Assembly (NCBI GenBank): GCA_014843695.1
Contig: CM026387.1
Span: 77,254,106-77,318,105 of the forward strand
Direction: 5' to 3'
DNA: 64,000 nt
DNA from: Archivesica marissinica
Lineage: Eukaryota > Mollusca > Bivalvia > Venerida > Vesicomyidae
Below the pieces are notes generated by a model, which was not told where the DNA came from, did no database searches, and saw only the letters and a program-made list of their open reading frames with translations. Positions 22,105 through 32,816 of the stretch are shown piece after piece (the stretch's first letter is position 1; every line of letters starts with the position of its first letter). A program made the position numbers and the translations under genes.

Positions 22105-22215
22105 GAAAACGTAGACCTCCAACGACAAAATAAGCCGGGTCGGCAGTTATTCCTCTGAAATTATTTGGTTCAGTGGTGCTACCCTTCTTATGTATTGGTA
22201 CTATAAAACCATTAC
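22105..22215 (-). pseudogene. LINE reverse transcriptase fragment, 5' piece of a split copy
   Basis: The minus-strand translation gives NGWCNGFIVPIHKKGSTTEP and NNFRGIT, the well-conserved start of the non-LTR reverse transcriptase domain. The next block (VGKLFTRI) is at about 20455 on the same strand. Confidence 0.65.
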
Positions 22216-22237
22216 ACCAACCATTACTCAGTTCACA

Positions 22238-22412
22238 CAGACGGATATGTAGTCCAGTGGTTATAACACGCTGGACTGTTAAGCCGGTTCGAGGAGACTC
22301 TGTAATGGGTATCTGTCTGTATCCTCCAAAAACCTAAAATAACTAATCTCTTCAGGAGGCGTCGTTCATATGGGCAACCGGTAGCGACAATAAATAAACG
22401 TAAAACACACAC
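22238..22412 (+). mobile_element. SINE family A, internally deleted
   Basis: It has the head start (GACGGATATGTAGTCCAGTGG), a short remnant of box B (CGGTTCGAG), then jumps to the distal body and the full tail. About 110-120 bp of middle sequence is missing. Confidence 0.7.
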
Positions 22413-22554
22413 ATACTCATATCTATACGAATGATCTTAACACACATGGCAATAGTTAAAAGGCCCATAATGCTTTTATAGCCTAATGAGAAAGTATCCT
22501 AAATATATTATAATATATATAATAAATATAATGTATTTTCTATGTCCTCTAGTA

Positions 22555-22690
22555 TGCTACTCGAAACTATATACGTTCTATACCTTCCTATTTAAGTGGA
22601 ACATTTCTTCTTAATACAATTAACTTTATGTCTGTTCTGTTCTGTTCTGTTCTATATTAATATATACATTTTCATTCCTTGAACAGCTAC
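22555..22690 (+). repeat. Duplicated segment flanking the 36-bp array, left copy
   Basis: CTACTCGAAACTATATACGT through TTCCTTGAACAGCT recurs at about 23950-24060 in the same orientation. This copy has an extra TCTGT microsatellite (about 22630-22651). Confidence 0.6.
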
Positions 22691-23037
22691 AACTACAGCC
22701 CGAAAATAGTATAATGTTGTTAATTAATAATAAAACGTGTACATATTAAACGTCTGGAGATATACAATTATAACATTGTCCGACTTTTGATTTACAGCAT
22801 TAATTGTTAGTATAGCATTACATTAAGAGATCGTAACAACTCTTAAAATAGATAATGGCCCAAAATGCTTTTGTAAGAAGTAAGAAATATCTTACATTTA
22901 TCGAACCATTTTAGAAGTGTGATCACAAAACAACATATGCTATCTAATAATAAATGTACATAGGTAACATTTGTTTCCTTTAATTGATTATTATTATTTA
23001 TGCGCTTGAATTTATAACATATATTATAGTGTATTTA

Positions 23038-23475
23038 ATATACTAGAGGACATAGGAAACGCACACCTACATTATATACTAGAGGACATAGAAAACGCAC
23101 ACTTACATTATATACTAGAGGACATAGAAAACGCACACCTACATTATATACTAGAGGACATAGAAAATGCACACCTACATTATATACTAGAGGACATAGA
23201 AAACGCACACCTACATTATATACTAGAGGACATAGAAAACGCACACCTACATTATATACTAGAGGACATAGAAAACGCACACCTACATTATATACTAGAG
23301 GACATAGAAAACGCACACATACATTATATACTAGAGGACATAGACAACGCACACCTACATTATATATTAGAGGACATAGAAAACGCACACCTACATTATA
23401 GACTAGAGGACATAGAAAACGCACACATACATTATATACTAGAGGACATAGAAAACGTACACCTACATTATATGA
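23038..23475 (+). repeat. 36-bp tandem repeat, about 12 copies
   Basis: The unit is TATACTAGAGGACATAGAAA followed by ACGCACACCTACATTA. The units differ by single bases, mostly at the CCTACATT/CATACATT site. Because 36 is a multiple of three, the minus strand stays open for 129 codons with a 12-residue period; this is not taken as a gene. Single inverted matches to the unit lie at about 22535, 23642 and 23925. Confidence 0.9.
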
Positions 23476-23559
23476 TTATTATTACATGAAAACGAAATAC
23501 GAAGGATTCCATTAAAGATATATCACATCTTTATTACAAATCACAAACTGAACAACTAA

Positions 23560-24060
23560 AATTATTCCAAAATGTTTAAAACTATATATTTAATATATAG
23601 TTATTGTTTTTCATGTAAATATACACTTATCCGAAGTGTGTGCGTTTTCTATGTCCTCTAGTATATTATCTTCTTCAGGTCTCCCCAGAAGAGCGTCGTT
23701 GATGTCTCAGCTTTCTTAAGGGCGTGTCATTCTTTAATAACGTGAAGGCACCCCACATGTTGGAATTCATTCCTGGCTTGCTTGTACAACCTGGACTATC
23801 ATCGTGTCATCCTCTTCGTGGTTCTACTGAGCCATGATCGGGATTATTAAAATGTTTAAAGCTATGTATGTATAACTATGTAGTTATTGTTTTTCATTTA
23901 AAAACACACTTATCCGAAGTGTGCGTTTTATATGTCATCTAGTGTACATATACTACTCGAAACTATATACGTTCTATACCTTCCTATTTAAGTGGAACTT
24001 TTCTTCTTAATATAATTAACTTTATATTAATATATAACTTTACATTCCTTGAACAGCTCC
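23560..24060 (+). repeat. Direct duplication right of the 36-bp array
   Basis: About 80 bp near 23560-23650 (AAAATGTTTAAA to TTATCCGAAGTGTG) recurs at 23850-23930. The second copy runs on into the 23950-24060 partner of the segment at 22555. Confidence 0.55.
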
Positions 24061-24592
24061 AAATAAATAGATCTCGATATAAATGGAAATAACGAGATAA
24101 TAATTGGAAAAGTGGGAGAAAACACAGAATTTAGTATATACGTATATCTAGGAAATTCCTAAAAAATCAACTTCCAACATATAGATAGTCTTGTTGGAAC
24201 CTGACATTAGCAGGAAATGCCATTTTTGAAGGTGATGATATAGTCCAATGATCATAAATATATAATCGTGATAAAACTTTTTTCATAATACATTTGTTTA
24301 CATTTTGTTAGAACTTGTCGCCAAACCCATTTGCTAAATTTCAATTTGTACAACGATTGTGATTGTTATAAAATATTATCAAATGTGTTTACAGAATCCC
24401 ACCAGTCGCTACGTTATAACAGTGATTCATAACATATCATAAACTAATACAATAACCAACGAATGTTTATTACTTAAATTCCAATTGCATGTTTATATTA
24501 ATTTACCACATAAATATTTATGAACATATACAAATTAGTACAGTCAATATTTGTTGAATTACACATTTATACATGTGTAATGAAACTACATT
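24061..24592. other. Spacer without recognised gene
   Basis: AT-rich unique sequence between the duplicated segment and the MITE. Nothing could be supported. Confidence 0.4.
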
Positions 24593-24596
24593 TTAA

Positions 24597-25070
24597 AGCG
24601 ACACTACATCAGCGAAAACACAAATGTCGAGAGAATGCATTTTCCTACTATATGGTATCCCCCCTCAATATGTGCCTGCTTATTTCAACTAATAAACAAA
24701 CGTCGAATACGCGGTTTGTTGACATCACAAACTATTGTAAATAGGGTCGACATCCGTACACCTAGTGTATCCTAGAATAACACGATTTATGGTATAGATT
24801 TACCATTTTATCTCACATTTGTGTCTATTTATTTGTAGACTAATCTTAGTTAAATTATCTCTAAACGACATTATCTCGCTTTTAGTATTGACTCCGATGA
24901 CAAACAAACGTCAAAACAGGGGAATGGATGACCGTTAAATGAAATCCTACTTTCAATTTTGAGTTTGTAGACCATAAAAACATTGTTTATTGATTCAATG
25001 TTATTGTGTGAATGTATTCGGAAGAATTTTAAAAATGAATTTTATTTGCTTTTTACGATGCAGTGTCGCT
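24597..25070. mobile_element. TTAA-flanked MITE, copy B
   Basis: TTAA lies on both sides (24593-24596, 25071-25074). The terminal inverted repeats are AGCGACACTACATC and, from the right end, AGCGACACTGCATC, with one mismatch. It is collinear with copy A and has better-preserved ends. Confidence 0.8.
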
Positions 25071-25116
25071 TTAACGTAATCATACTATAATAAGCATGTA
25101 CTACGAAACTATTTAC

Positions 25117-25413
25117 GACGGATATGTAGTCCAGTGGTAACACGCTGGACTGGTAATCCAGGGATCGCAGGTTCGATCCCCGTCTGACTCTAATAAAATT
25201 AACAGTCTTTCAGATGGGACTTTAAACTGAGGTCTCGTGTCGGTGCTTTACACAGTGTACGTAATAGAACCAGAGGAGACTCTGGAATGGGTCTCTGTCT
25301 GTATCATTGCACTGTCCTCCAAAAATCTAAAATGACTAATCTCTTCAGGAGGCGTCGCTCATATGGCTAACCGGTAACGACGATAAATATACGTAAAACA
25401 CGCACGCACGCAC
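25117..25413 (+). mobile_element. tRNA-derived SINE family A, full-length reference copy
   Basis: The best-preserved copy. The head has box A TAGTCCAGTGGTAACACG, an anticodon arm CTGGA-CTGGTAA-TCCAG (loop GGT, tRNA-Thr-like) and box B GGTTCGATCCC. The body has AGGTCTCGTGTCGGTGCTTT and CAGAGGAGACTCTGGAATGG; the tail has GGCTAACCGGTAACGACGAT and a CACG microsatellite. It is a Pol III-type retrotransposed unit, not a tRNA gene, because no acceptor stem closes. Confidence 0.85.
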
Positions 25414-25460
25414 ATTATGTGCTTCTTCAGATATAAATTAAATTTGTTTTTGTTTTTCAG

Positions 25461-25609
25461 ATGTACAGTCAATCACTTTTCTCATATCTCAAACACGAGC
25501 TCAAGACATTTGATTGGCTGAGTCTAAGATTGGCTCTTGGCACAACCAACCAGAAGCTTGGGACCGAGTGTGAGACTGGAGAAAAGTGTTTAAGCTCGGC
25601 ACCAGGATG
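25461..25609 (+). CDS. Candidate internal exon, unknown protein
   Basis: A 149-bp segment sits between a strong acceptor (TTTTTGTTTTTCAG ending at 25460) and a strong donor (GATG/GTAAGC at 25610). The frame starting at its first base stays open for 49 codons and contains ECETGEKC near its end; the other two frames have stops. It would end in phase 2, which does not match the phase 0 acceptor of the channel exon at 30575, so it is not the directly preceding exon of that gene. The product is not recognised. Confidence 0.35.
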
Positions 25610-25761
25610 GTAAGCTTGACGTGGGGCATTATTGTTAGATGTCTTTATTCTTTAGTTTATGGAACAATCTGCAGACCCGGGCCTTCTGTGTCTTATAGCA
25701 GCTGAATTAATTGTGAATTGAACTGTGCCGTATGCAATGGTATATCAGTAACGTACGATCG

Positions 25762-25989
25762 TGATTGTGTTTACGTTAGTTATCGTCGCTATCGGTTGTC
25801 CATGTGAGCGAAATTAGTCATTTTAGATTTTGGAGGATAGTGCAATGATGTAGACAGATACCCACTCCAGAGTCTCCTCTGGTTCTCTGAGATACTGTTA
25901 ATATCATTAGGGTCAGATGGGGGTCGAACCTGCGACCTCTTGATTCGCTGTCCAACGTGTTAACAGCTGGATTACTGACACGTCTGTCA
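25762..25989 (-). mobile_element. SINE family A, degenerate copy
   Basis: Head (GACAGACGTGTCAGTAATCC on the minus strand), body and tail are all recognisable, but there are deletions near 25810 and 25890. Box B reads GGTTCGACC. Confidence 0.65.
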
Positions 25990-26404
25990 ACGTGCGATAT
26001 ACAAATCAATTTATATTCTATTATACCATGTGACAAGAACGAACACATTCTGGGGTTAACGCAGCAGGATATAACACGAGTAAAACAAGCGGCTTCATCT
26101 CTATCATACCGGTAATTAATGACGGAAAGCTAAACTCGTGAACTAATTTACTTAGGAGTTTGTAAACAACATTTAAGTAGTCAAATCATGTACACCAATG
26201 TCATTTTCGTGTGAACCTGTCTTTCTTCAATTATTTTAATACACATGTATTACGCGGGGAAATCATTATTCGGTTGCTATGCTTTATTCTAGTTACTATT
26301 TTCTATGTCTTACAGCACACATTTCTAGTCGTCATTCTAAACTAGCACCTCCTGTATTATGTGATTTAGTTGTAAAAAGGGAATCAAAATATAACTTTAG
26401 ATAT
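25990..26404. other. Spacer without recognised gene
   Basis: Unique AT-rich sequence before the minisatellite. No supported feature. Confidence 0.4.
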
Positions 26405-29312
26405 TCAAGTCGGTTATCTAGCCGAGTCCATCAAAGTCGCGGTTACCGAGTGAGTCCATCCAAGTCGCGGTTACCTAGCGAGTCCATCCAAGTCGGTTAT
26501 CTAGCGTGTCCATCCAAGTCGCGGTTCACGAGCGAGTCCATGCAAGTCGGTTACCGAGTGAGTTCATCCAAGTCGCGGTTACCGAGCGAGTCCATCCAAG
26601 TCGGTTACCGAGTGAGTCCATCCAAGTCGCGGTTACCGAGCGAGTCCATCTAAGTCGCGGTTACCGAGCGAGTCCATCCAAGTCGCGGTTACTGAGCGAA
26701 TCCATCCAAATCTGGGTTACCGAGCGAGTCCATCCAATTCGCAGTTACCGAGTGAGTCCATCTAAGTCACGGTTACCGAGCGAGTCCATCCATGTCGCGG
26801 TTACCAAGCGAGTCCATCCAAGTCTGGGTTACCGAGCGAGTCCATCCAAGTCTGGGTTACCGATCGAGTCCATCTAAGTCGCGGTTACCGAGCGAGTCCA
26901 TCCAAGTCGCGGTTACCTAGCGAGTTCATCCAAGTCGCGGTTACCGAGCGAGTCCGTCCAAGTCACAGTTACCGAGCGAGTCCATCTAAGTCGCGGTTAC
27001 CGAGCGAGTCCATCCAAGTCGCGGTTACCGAGCGAATCCATCCAAATCTGGGTTACCGAGCGAGTCCATCCAAGTCGCAGTTACCGAGTGAGTCCATCTA
27101 AGTCGCGGTTACCGAGCGAGTCCATCCATGTCGCGGTTACCGAGCGAGTCCATCCAAGTCTGGGTTACCGAGCGAGTCCATCCATGTCGCGGTTACCGAG
27201 CGAGTCCATCTAAGTCGCGGTTACCGAGCGAGTTCATCCAAGTCGGGGATACCGAGCGAGTCCATCTAAGTCGCGGTTACCGAGCGAGTCCATCCAAGTC
27301 GCGGTTACCTAGCGAGTTCATCCAAGTCGCAGTTACCTACCGAGTCCGTCCAAGTCGCAGTTACCGAGCGAGTCCATCTAAGTCGCGGCTACCGAGCGAG
27401 TCCATCCAAGTCGCGGTTACCGAGCGAGTCCATCCAAGTCGCAGTTACCGAGTGATTCCATCTAAGTCGCGGTTACCGAGCGAGTCCATCCATGTCGCGG
27501 TTACCGAGCGAGTCCATCCAAGTCTGGATTACCGAGCGAGTCCATCCATGTCACGGTTACCGAGCGAGTCCATCTAAGTCGCGGTTACCGAGCGAGTTCA
27601 TCCAAGTCGCGGTTATCGAGCTAGTCCATCCAAGTCAGTTATCTAGCGAGTCCATCCATGTCGCGGTTACCGAGTGAGTCCATCTATGTCGCGGTTACCG
27701 AGGTAGTCCATCCAAGTCGCGGTTACCGAGAGAGTCTATCCTAGTCGCGGTTACAGAGTGAGTCCATCCAAGTCGCGGTTACCAAGCGAATCCATCCAAG
27801 TCGCAGTTACCGAGCGAGTCCATCCAAGTCGCCGTTACCGAGCGAGTCCATCCAAGTCGCGGTTACTGAGCGAGTCCATCTAAGTCACGGTTACCGAGCG
27901 AGTCCATCTAAGTCGCGGTTACCGAGCGAGTCCATCCAAGTCGCAGTTACCGAGCGAGTCCATCCAAGTCGGTTATCTAGCGAGTCCATCCAAGTCGCGG
28001 TTACCGAGCGAGTCCATCCAAGTCGCGGTTACCGAGCGAGTCCATCCAAGTCGCGGTTACCGAGCGAGTCCATCCAAGTCGCGGTTACCGAGCGAGTCCA
28101 TCCAAGTCGGTTATCTAGCGAGTCCATCCAAGTCGCGGTTCACGAGCGAGTCCATCCAAGTCGGTTACCGAGTGAGTCCATCCAAGTCGCGGTTACCGAG
28201 CGAGTCCATCCAAGTCGGTTACCGAGTGAGTCCATCCAAGTCGCGGTTACGAGCGAGTCCATCTAAGTCGCGGTTACCGAGCGAGTCCATCCAAGTCGCG
28301 GTTACCGAGTGAGTCCATCCAAGTCGCGGTTACCGAGCGAGTCCATCCAAGTCGCGGTTACCGAGCGAGTCCATCCAAGTCGCGGTTACCGAGCGAGTCC
28401 ATCCAAGTCGGTTACTGAGTGAGTCCATCCAAGTCGCGGTTACTGAGCGAGTCCATCTAAGTCGCGGTTACTGAGCGAGTCCATCTAAGTCGCGGTTACC
28501 GAGCGAGTCCATCCAAGTCGCGGTTACTGAGCGAGTCCATCCAAGTCGCGGTTACTGAGTGAGTCCATCCAAGTCGCGGTTACTGAGCGAGTCCATCCAT
28601 GTCGCGGTTACTGAGTGAGTCCATCCAAGTCGCGGTTACCGAGCGAGTCCATCCAAGTCGCGGTTACTGAGCGAGTCCATCCAAGTCGCGGTTACCGAGC
28701 GAGTCCATCCAAGTCGCGGTTACCAAGCGAGTCCATCTAAGTCGCGGTTACCGAACGAGTACATCCAAGTCGCGGTTACCGAGCGAATCCATCCATGTCG
28801 CGGTTACCGAGCGAGTCCATCGAAGTCGGTTATCTAGCGAGTCCATCCATGTCGCGGTTACCGAGCGAGTCCATCCAAGTCGGTTACCAAGTGAGAACAT
28901 CCAAGTCTGGGTTATCGAGCGAGTCCATCCAAGTCTGGGTTATCGAGCGAGTCCATCCAAGTCGCGGTTACAGAGTGAGTCCTTCCAAGTCGCGGTTACC
29001 GAGCGAGTCCATCGAAGTCGGTTATCTAGCGAGTCCATCCAAGTCGCGGTTACCGAGCGAGTCCATCCAAGTCTCAGTTACCGTGCGAGTCCATCAAAGT
29101 CTGGGTTACCGAGCGAGAACATCTAAGTCGCGGTTACCGAGTGAGTCCTTCCAAGTGGCGGTTACAGAGTGAGTCCATCCAAGTCGCGGTTACCGAGAGA
29201 GTCCATCCAAGTCGCGTTTACCGAGTGAGTCCTTCCAAGTCGCGGTTACAGAGTGAGTCCATCCAAGTCGCGGTTACCGAGTGAGTCCATCCACGTCGCG
29301 GTTACCGAGCGA
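26405..29312 (+). repeat. 28-bp minisatellite, about 100 copies
   Basis: The consensus unit is GAGTCCATCCAAGTCGCGGT followed by TACCGAGC. Variants have CTGGG or CAG in place of GCGG, CATCTAAG for CATCCAAG, or lose three bases (GTCGGTTA). Several multi-unit blocks recur (compare 26640-26880 with 26970-27190), so expansion happened by blocks. The unit length is not a multiple of three and has no stop in any plus frame, so all three frames read as one 28-residue periodic peptide. No start context or codon pattern supports a gene. Confidence 0.92.
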
Positions 29313-29379
29313 GTCAGTCAGTTATGCATTTCCCCTCTATTAAGCAGCAGCTGTGTTAAGCAGCCACTTTCTGTGATTC

Positions 29380-30470
29380 CCTTGGGCTGGCTTATGTGGA
29401 TTTAAATATCCAACGTGGTTGTGGGACGACCCAACTCACAACTAGTAGTATTAACATTTCCCTTGTCTGGCTTATGTGGATTTAAATGTGCACCGTGGTT
29501 GTGGGACGACCACAACTAGTAGTATTAACATTTGCTTTGGCTGGCTTATGTGGATTTAAATGTCAACTGTGGATGTGGGAAGGCCGCAACTCACAACTAG
29601 TAGTATAAACATTTCCCTTGTCTGGCTTATGTGGATTTAAATGTGCACCGTGGTTGTGGGACGACCTTAACTAGTAGTATTAACATTTTCCTTGGCTGGC
29701 TTATGTGGATTTAAATGTCAACTGTGGATGTGGGAAGGCCGCAACTCACAACTAGTAGAATAAACATCTGCCATGCCTGGTTTGTGTTGATTTAAATGTC
29801 CACCATGGCTGTGGGACGACCACAACTAGTAGTAAAACATTTCCTTGGCTGATTTATGTGGATTTAGATGTCAACCGTGGTTGTGGGAACGCCGCAACTC
29901 ACAACTAGTAGAATAAACATTTTCCTTGTCTGGCTTATGCGGATTTAAATGTCCACCATGGTTGTGGGACGACCACAACTAGTAGTATTAACATTCCCTT
30001 GCCTGGTTTATGTGGATTTAAATGTCAACTGTGGTTGTGGGACGACCACATCTAGTAGTATAAACATTCCCTTGGCTGATTTATGTGGATTTAAATGTCA
30101 ACCGTGGTTGTGGGACGGCCGCAACTCACAACTAGTAGAATAAGCATTTCCTTTTCTGGCTTATGTGGATTTAAATATCCACCGTGGTTGTGGGGCGAAC
30201 CGCTACTCACAACTAGTAACATACACTGTTCCATTGGCTGGCTTATGTGGATTTAAATGTCCACCATGGTTGTGGGACGACCACAACTAGTACTATAAAC
30301 ATTTCCCTTGGCTGGTTTATGTGGATTTAAATGTCCACCGTGGTTGTGGGACGATCGCAATTCGCAATTAGTAGTTATAAACATTTCCTTGGCTGGTGGT
30401 TTATGTGGATTTAAATATCCACCGTGGTTGTGGGGCGACCGCTACTCACAACTAATAGTTATAAACATGT
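29380..30470 (+). repeat. Minisatellite of about 75-80 bp, 14 copies
   Basis: The unit starts GGCTGGCTTATGTGGATTTA and continues through CACCGTGGTTGTGGGACGAC and CACAACTAGTAGTATTAACA. Two alternating subtypes (CACCGTGG with GACGACCA, and CAACTGTGG with GAAGGCCG) suggest a two-unit higher-order repeat. It begins about 70 bp after the 28-bp array and ends about 100 bp before the channel exon. Confidence 0.9.
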
Positions 30471-30574
30471 ATTTTACTGAACAAATGCAAACTTGCTCTT
30501 GTCTACCTCAGTTACATAATTATATTATCTACAGATGTTGCTCACGATACATGTTTGTAATTATTTTTTCGCAG

Positions 30575-30985
30575 ATGATGTTCAACAACTTAAGTTCAAT
30601 AGATATCAATAGCTATGAAGAAAATCCGTCCTGGACATTGAAGACAACATCAGTGCACTTTCAAACCAGTACGCTGTATGCCCCTGAAAGTATCTATAGA
30701 CTGACTTTCAAGCGGAAAGCAATTTACACAATATTAAGCATTATAATGCCAATATGCCTGCTCGCAGTCCTCGACCTCTTTGTATTCTTGGTACCATCAA
30801 GTAGTGGTGAGAAGTGTGGCTATGCAGTTACCGTCTTCCTTTCCTTGGCAGTATGCCTTACCATTGTAGAGAGCACGATGCCGACAAACTCCGAAACTGT
30901 ACCAATCTACTCCATATATACGGTCGTTTTAATTGTACAAAGCACGGTTATCACATTGCTAGCCATTGTTTTAGTTAATGTTTAA
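30575..30985 (+). CDS. Nicotinic receptor-like Cys-loop channel exon (M1-M3)
   Basis: The acceptor TTTTTTCGCAG ends at 30574 and the frame that follows is open for 136 codons. The translation gives the end of the ligand-binding domain (NPSWTLKTTSVHF), the pre-M1 Arg/Lys (FKRKAIY), M1 (TILSIIMPICLLAVLDLFVF), M2 (EKCGYAVTVFLSLAVCLTIV) and M3 (YSIYTVVLIVQSTVITLLAI). The GEK before M2 fits a cation-selective nicotinic type. The frame stops immediately after M3 (VLVNV then TAA), where a cytoplasmic loop and M4 are expected. Either a weak donor lies just before the stop, or the copy is truncated or dead. Frame upstream of 30575 comes from the minisatellite. Upstream exons were not identified. An AATAAA occurs near 31191. 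Confidence 0.78.
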   Translation: MMFNNLSSIDINSYEENPSWTLKTTSVHFQTSTLYAPESIYRLTFKRKAIYTILSIIMPICLLAVLDLFVFLVPSSSGEKCGYAVTVFLSLAVCLTIVESTMPTNSETVPIYSIYTVVLIVQSTVITLLAIVLVNV

Positions 30986-30989
30986 CATA

Positions 30990-31616
30990 GATTACGACGA
31001 TCAAGACCGTACACACAAATAATATTTACACAACACATGATTGAACTTTATCGCATGTCTGTAAACCCATTTAGTTTATTTAGTGGATAGAGAGGTTTAT
31101 TTACAATTAGATCCACTTAAATTAAAGATTTACTATTTGTTTTTATCTTATTTTGAAATGTTCCAATGGATTTTAAAACTAGAAATGCAGAATAAATTAC
31201 TGTTCAAAATATATATTGTTTTTTAAAGTCTTTATACAGGGTGAAAATAAAGCTGAACACACTAAATCGCCATAGGTTTTCATTGAAGCGACTACAACCA
31301 GACCAAATATTACTAACAATTGAGCAATTAACGTGACATGAACTAAGCATGTGTGTTTTGTTTTCAGTGTTCAGTAGAATCCAGATGAAAATAAGGATGC
31401 TCTTTACATTAATCTAAAAAAGTACAAGATGAAATAGTGCGGGGAAATTAAGACTTAAATATAACTAACTTCTTCGTAAATCAAGAGTGCTTCATGTATA
31501 ATTACGGAGTTTTTTTTATTTATATTAATCAGTCGTATCTAAATTGGTCACATACTTTTTATTAGAATTAATAGTCAATAAAAATATACACAAATGCTGA
31601 ATACAGATAAGCAGCT
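30990..31616. other. 3' flank of the channel exon
   Basis: AT-rich non-coding sequence. It may hold the 3' UTR or intron of the channel gene. No M4 helix was recognised here. Confidence 0.4.
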
Positions 31617-31883
31617 ATGTGTTTTACGTTTATTTATCGTCGCTACCGGTTGCCCATATGAGCGACACCTCCTAAAGAGATTAGTCATTTTAGATGTTTT
31701 GATGATAGTGCAATGATACAGACATCTGCTTTACACCTTGTCGGTAAAGAAAACAGAGAAGATTCTGGAATGGGATTCTGTATCATTGCACTATCCTCCA
31801 AAGATCTAAAATTACTAATCTCTTCAGGAGGAGTCGCTCGTATGGGCAACCGGTAGCGACGATAAATAAACGTAAAACACACA
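31617..31883. mobile_element. Two SINE family A tail fragments in inverted arrangement
   Basis: 31617-31722 is a minus-strand tail plus distal body, and 31760-31883 is a plus-strand one. Their outer ends are the conserved tails, so the pair forms a foldback with arms of about 105-120 bp around a spacer of about 40 bp. Both heads are missing. Confidence 0.75.
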
Positions 31884-32329
31884 TATAACAGAAACTGAAC
31901 ACATGTATTAGTGAGACGCGAGCGCACTAGCAACTGCCACAATCGGACAACCCTAGATCCAGGCATTTAATGCATATACATATTTTTCACAGATAAAAGT
32001 TAAAACCGAAAGTATGGCGTTCCTTCATTGATCAACAGTGCCAAAATGTACAAGTTCAACAAAAGTCCACGTAATATAAACCCATTTATAAATTGATATA
32101 ATGATGGGAGGAGAGCTATTTCCTGTCAAAAACGGTAATCGATTATTCGACTGGCTAGGTATTGGGATATTCGGAACCACATGTCGTTAATTTTATTAGT
32201 TTTATTATATTTACCTTAATGCAAGTAATACCCCCTTATCGCAACGAAACTATAAGATAATTGTGTGCAGAGTAGGATATATAGACCTGCCGTTACGTAT
32301 ACGTGTTTAGTACTATCTGATAACCAATT
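31884..32329. other. Spacer without recognised gene
   Basis: A short stretch near 31917-31950 (GACGCGAGCGCACTAGCAAC) resembles the head of SINE family D. The rest is unique AT-rich DNA. Confidence 0.35.
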
Positions 32330-32587
32330 CATGTAATAGGCAAACTGTAGAAACACTTTAAAATGTGCGACTCTCTGATCGTCTCTCAATTGAAATGTTG
32401 TAAGACCACGAAACATTTCAACGAGTTGTAGATCTTGTGAGAGTGAGCAGAAGCTTTTTAATGGACTGGTACCTAGACACTTAGAGAGTTTCACCCAAAG
32501 TGTGGTTCTCCATATGTCATTATATGGGCAAAACAACAGTACATGTATGTTTACTATTATCTCGTCTTTGACCAAGTGACACTTCAT
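32330..32587 (-). pseudogene. LINE C-terminal fragment (possible)
   Basis: The minus-strand frame has VNIHVLLFCPYNDIWRTTLW, close in layout to the HFLLxCPxYxxxR segment after the reverse transcriptase of many LINEs (compare the block at 7865-8215). A following segment FLQFAYYMNWLS also fits. The first Cys pair expected upstream is not visible. The assignment is by pattern only. Confidence 0.45.
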
Positions 32588-32816
32588 ACATTACTCTTAG
32601 TATGACAATCAGATATCAGTGGATCATTTCCGGAATGGGAGGTTTTCAGGGAGGAGTCTAGATTGTCAGTACTAGAACAGGAACGCGACGTCCATCCAAG
32701 GTCCTACATGGTAGTGGTCGAAGAACTACAGTTACTGGAAATAGATGACTTTAATAGCTGTCACTACTGTGGCATAATAGTTCAGAGATCAATCAATGCA
32801 AACATCTCAGTTATCT

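Noticed and set aside
23035..23424. 129-codon minus-strand frame with a 12-residue period
   Set aside because: It is the 36-bp tandem repeat read in one frame; there is no flanking gene structure.
26279..29172. Several open frames of 120-150 codons in the 28-bp minisatellite
   Set aside because: They follow from a stop-free repeat unit whose length is not a multiple of three. The same peptide reads in all three frames, with no start context or splice sites.
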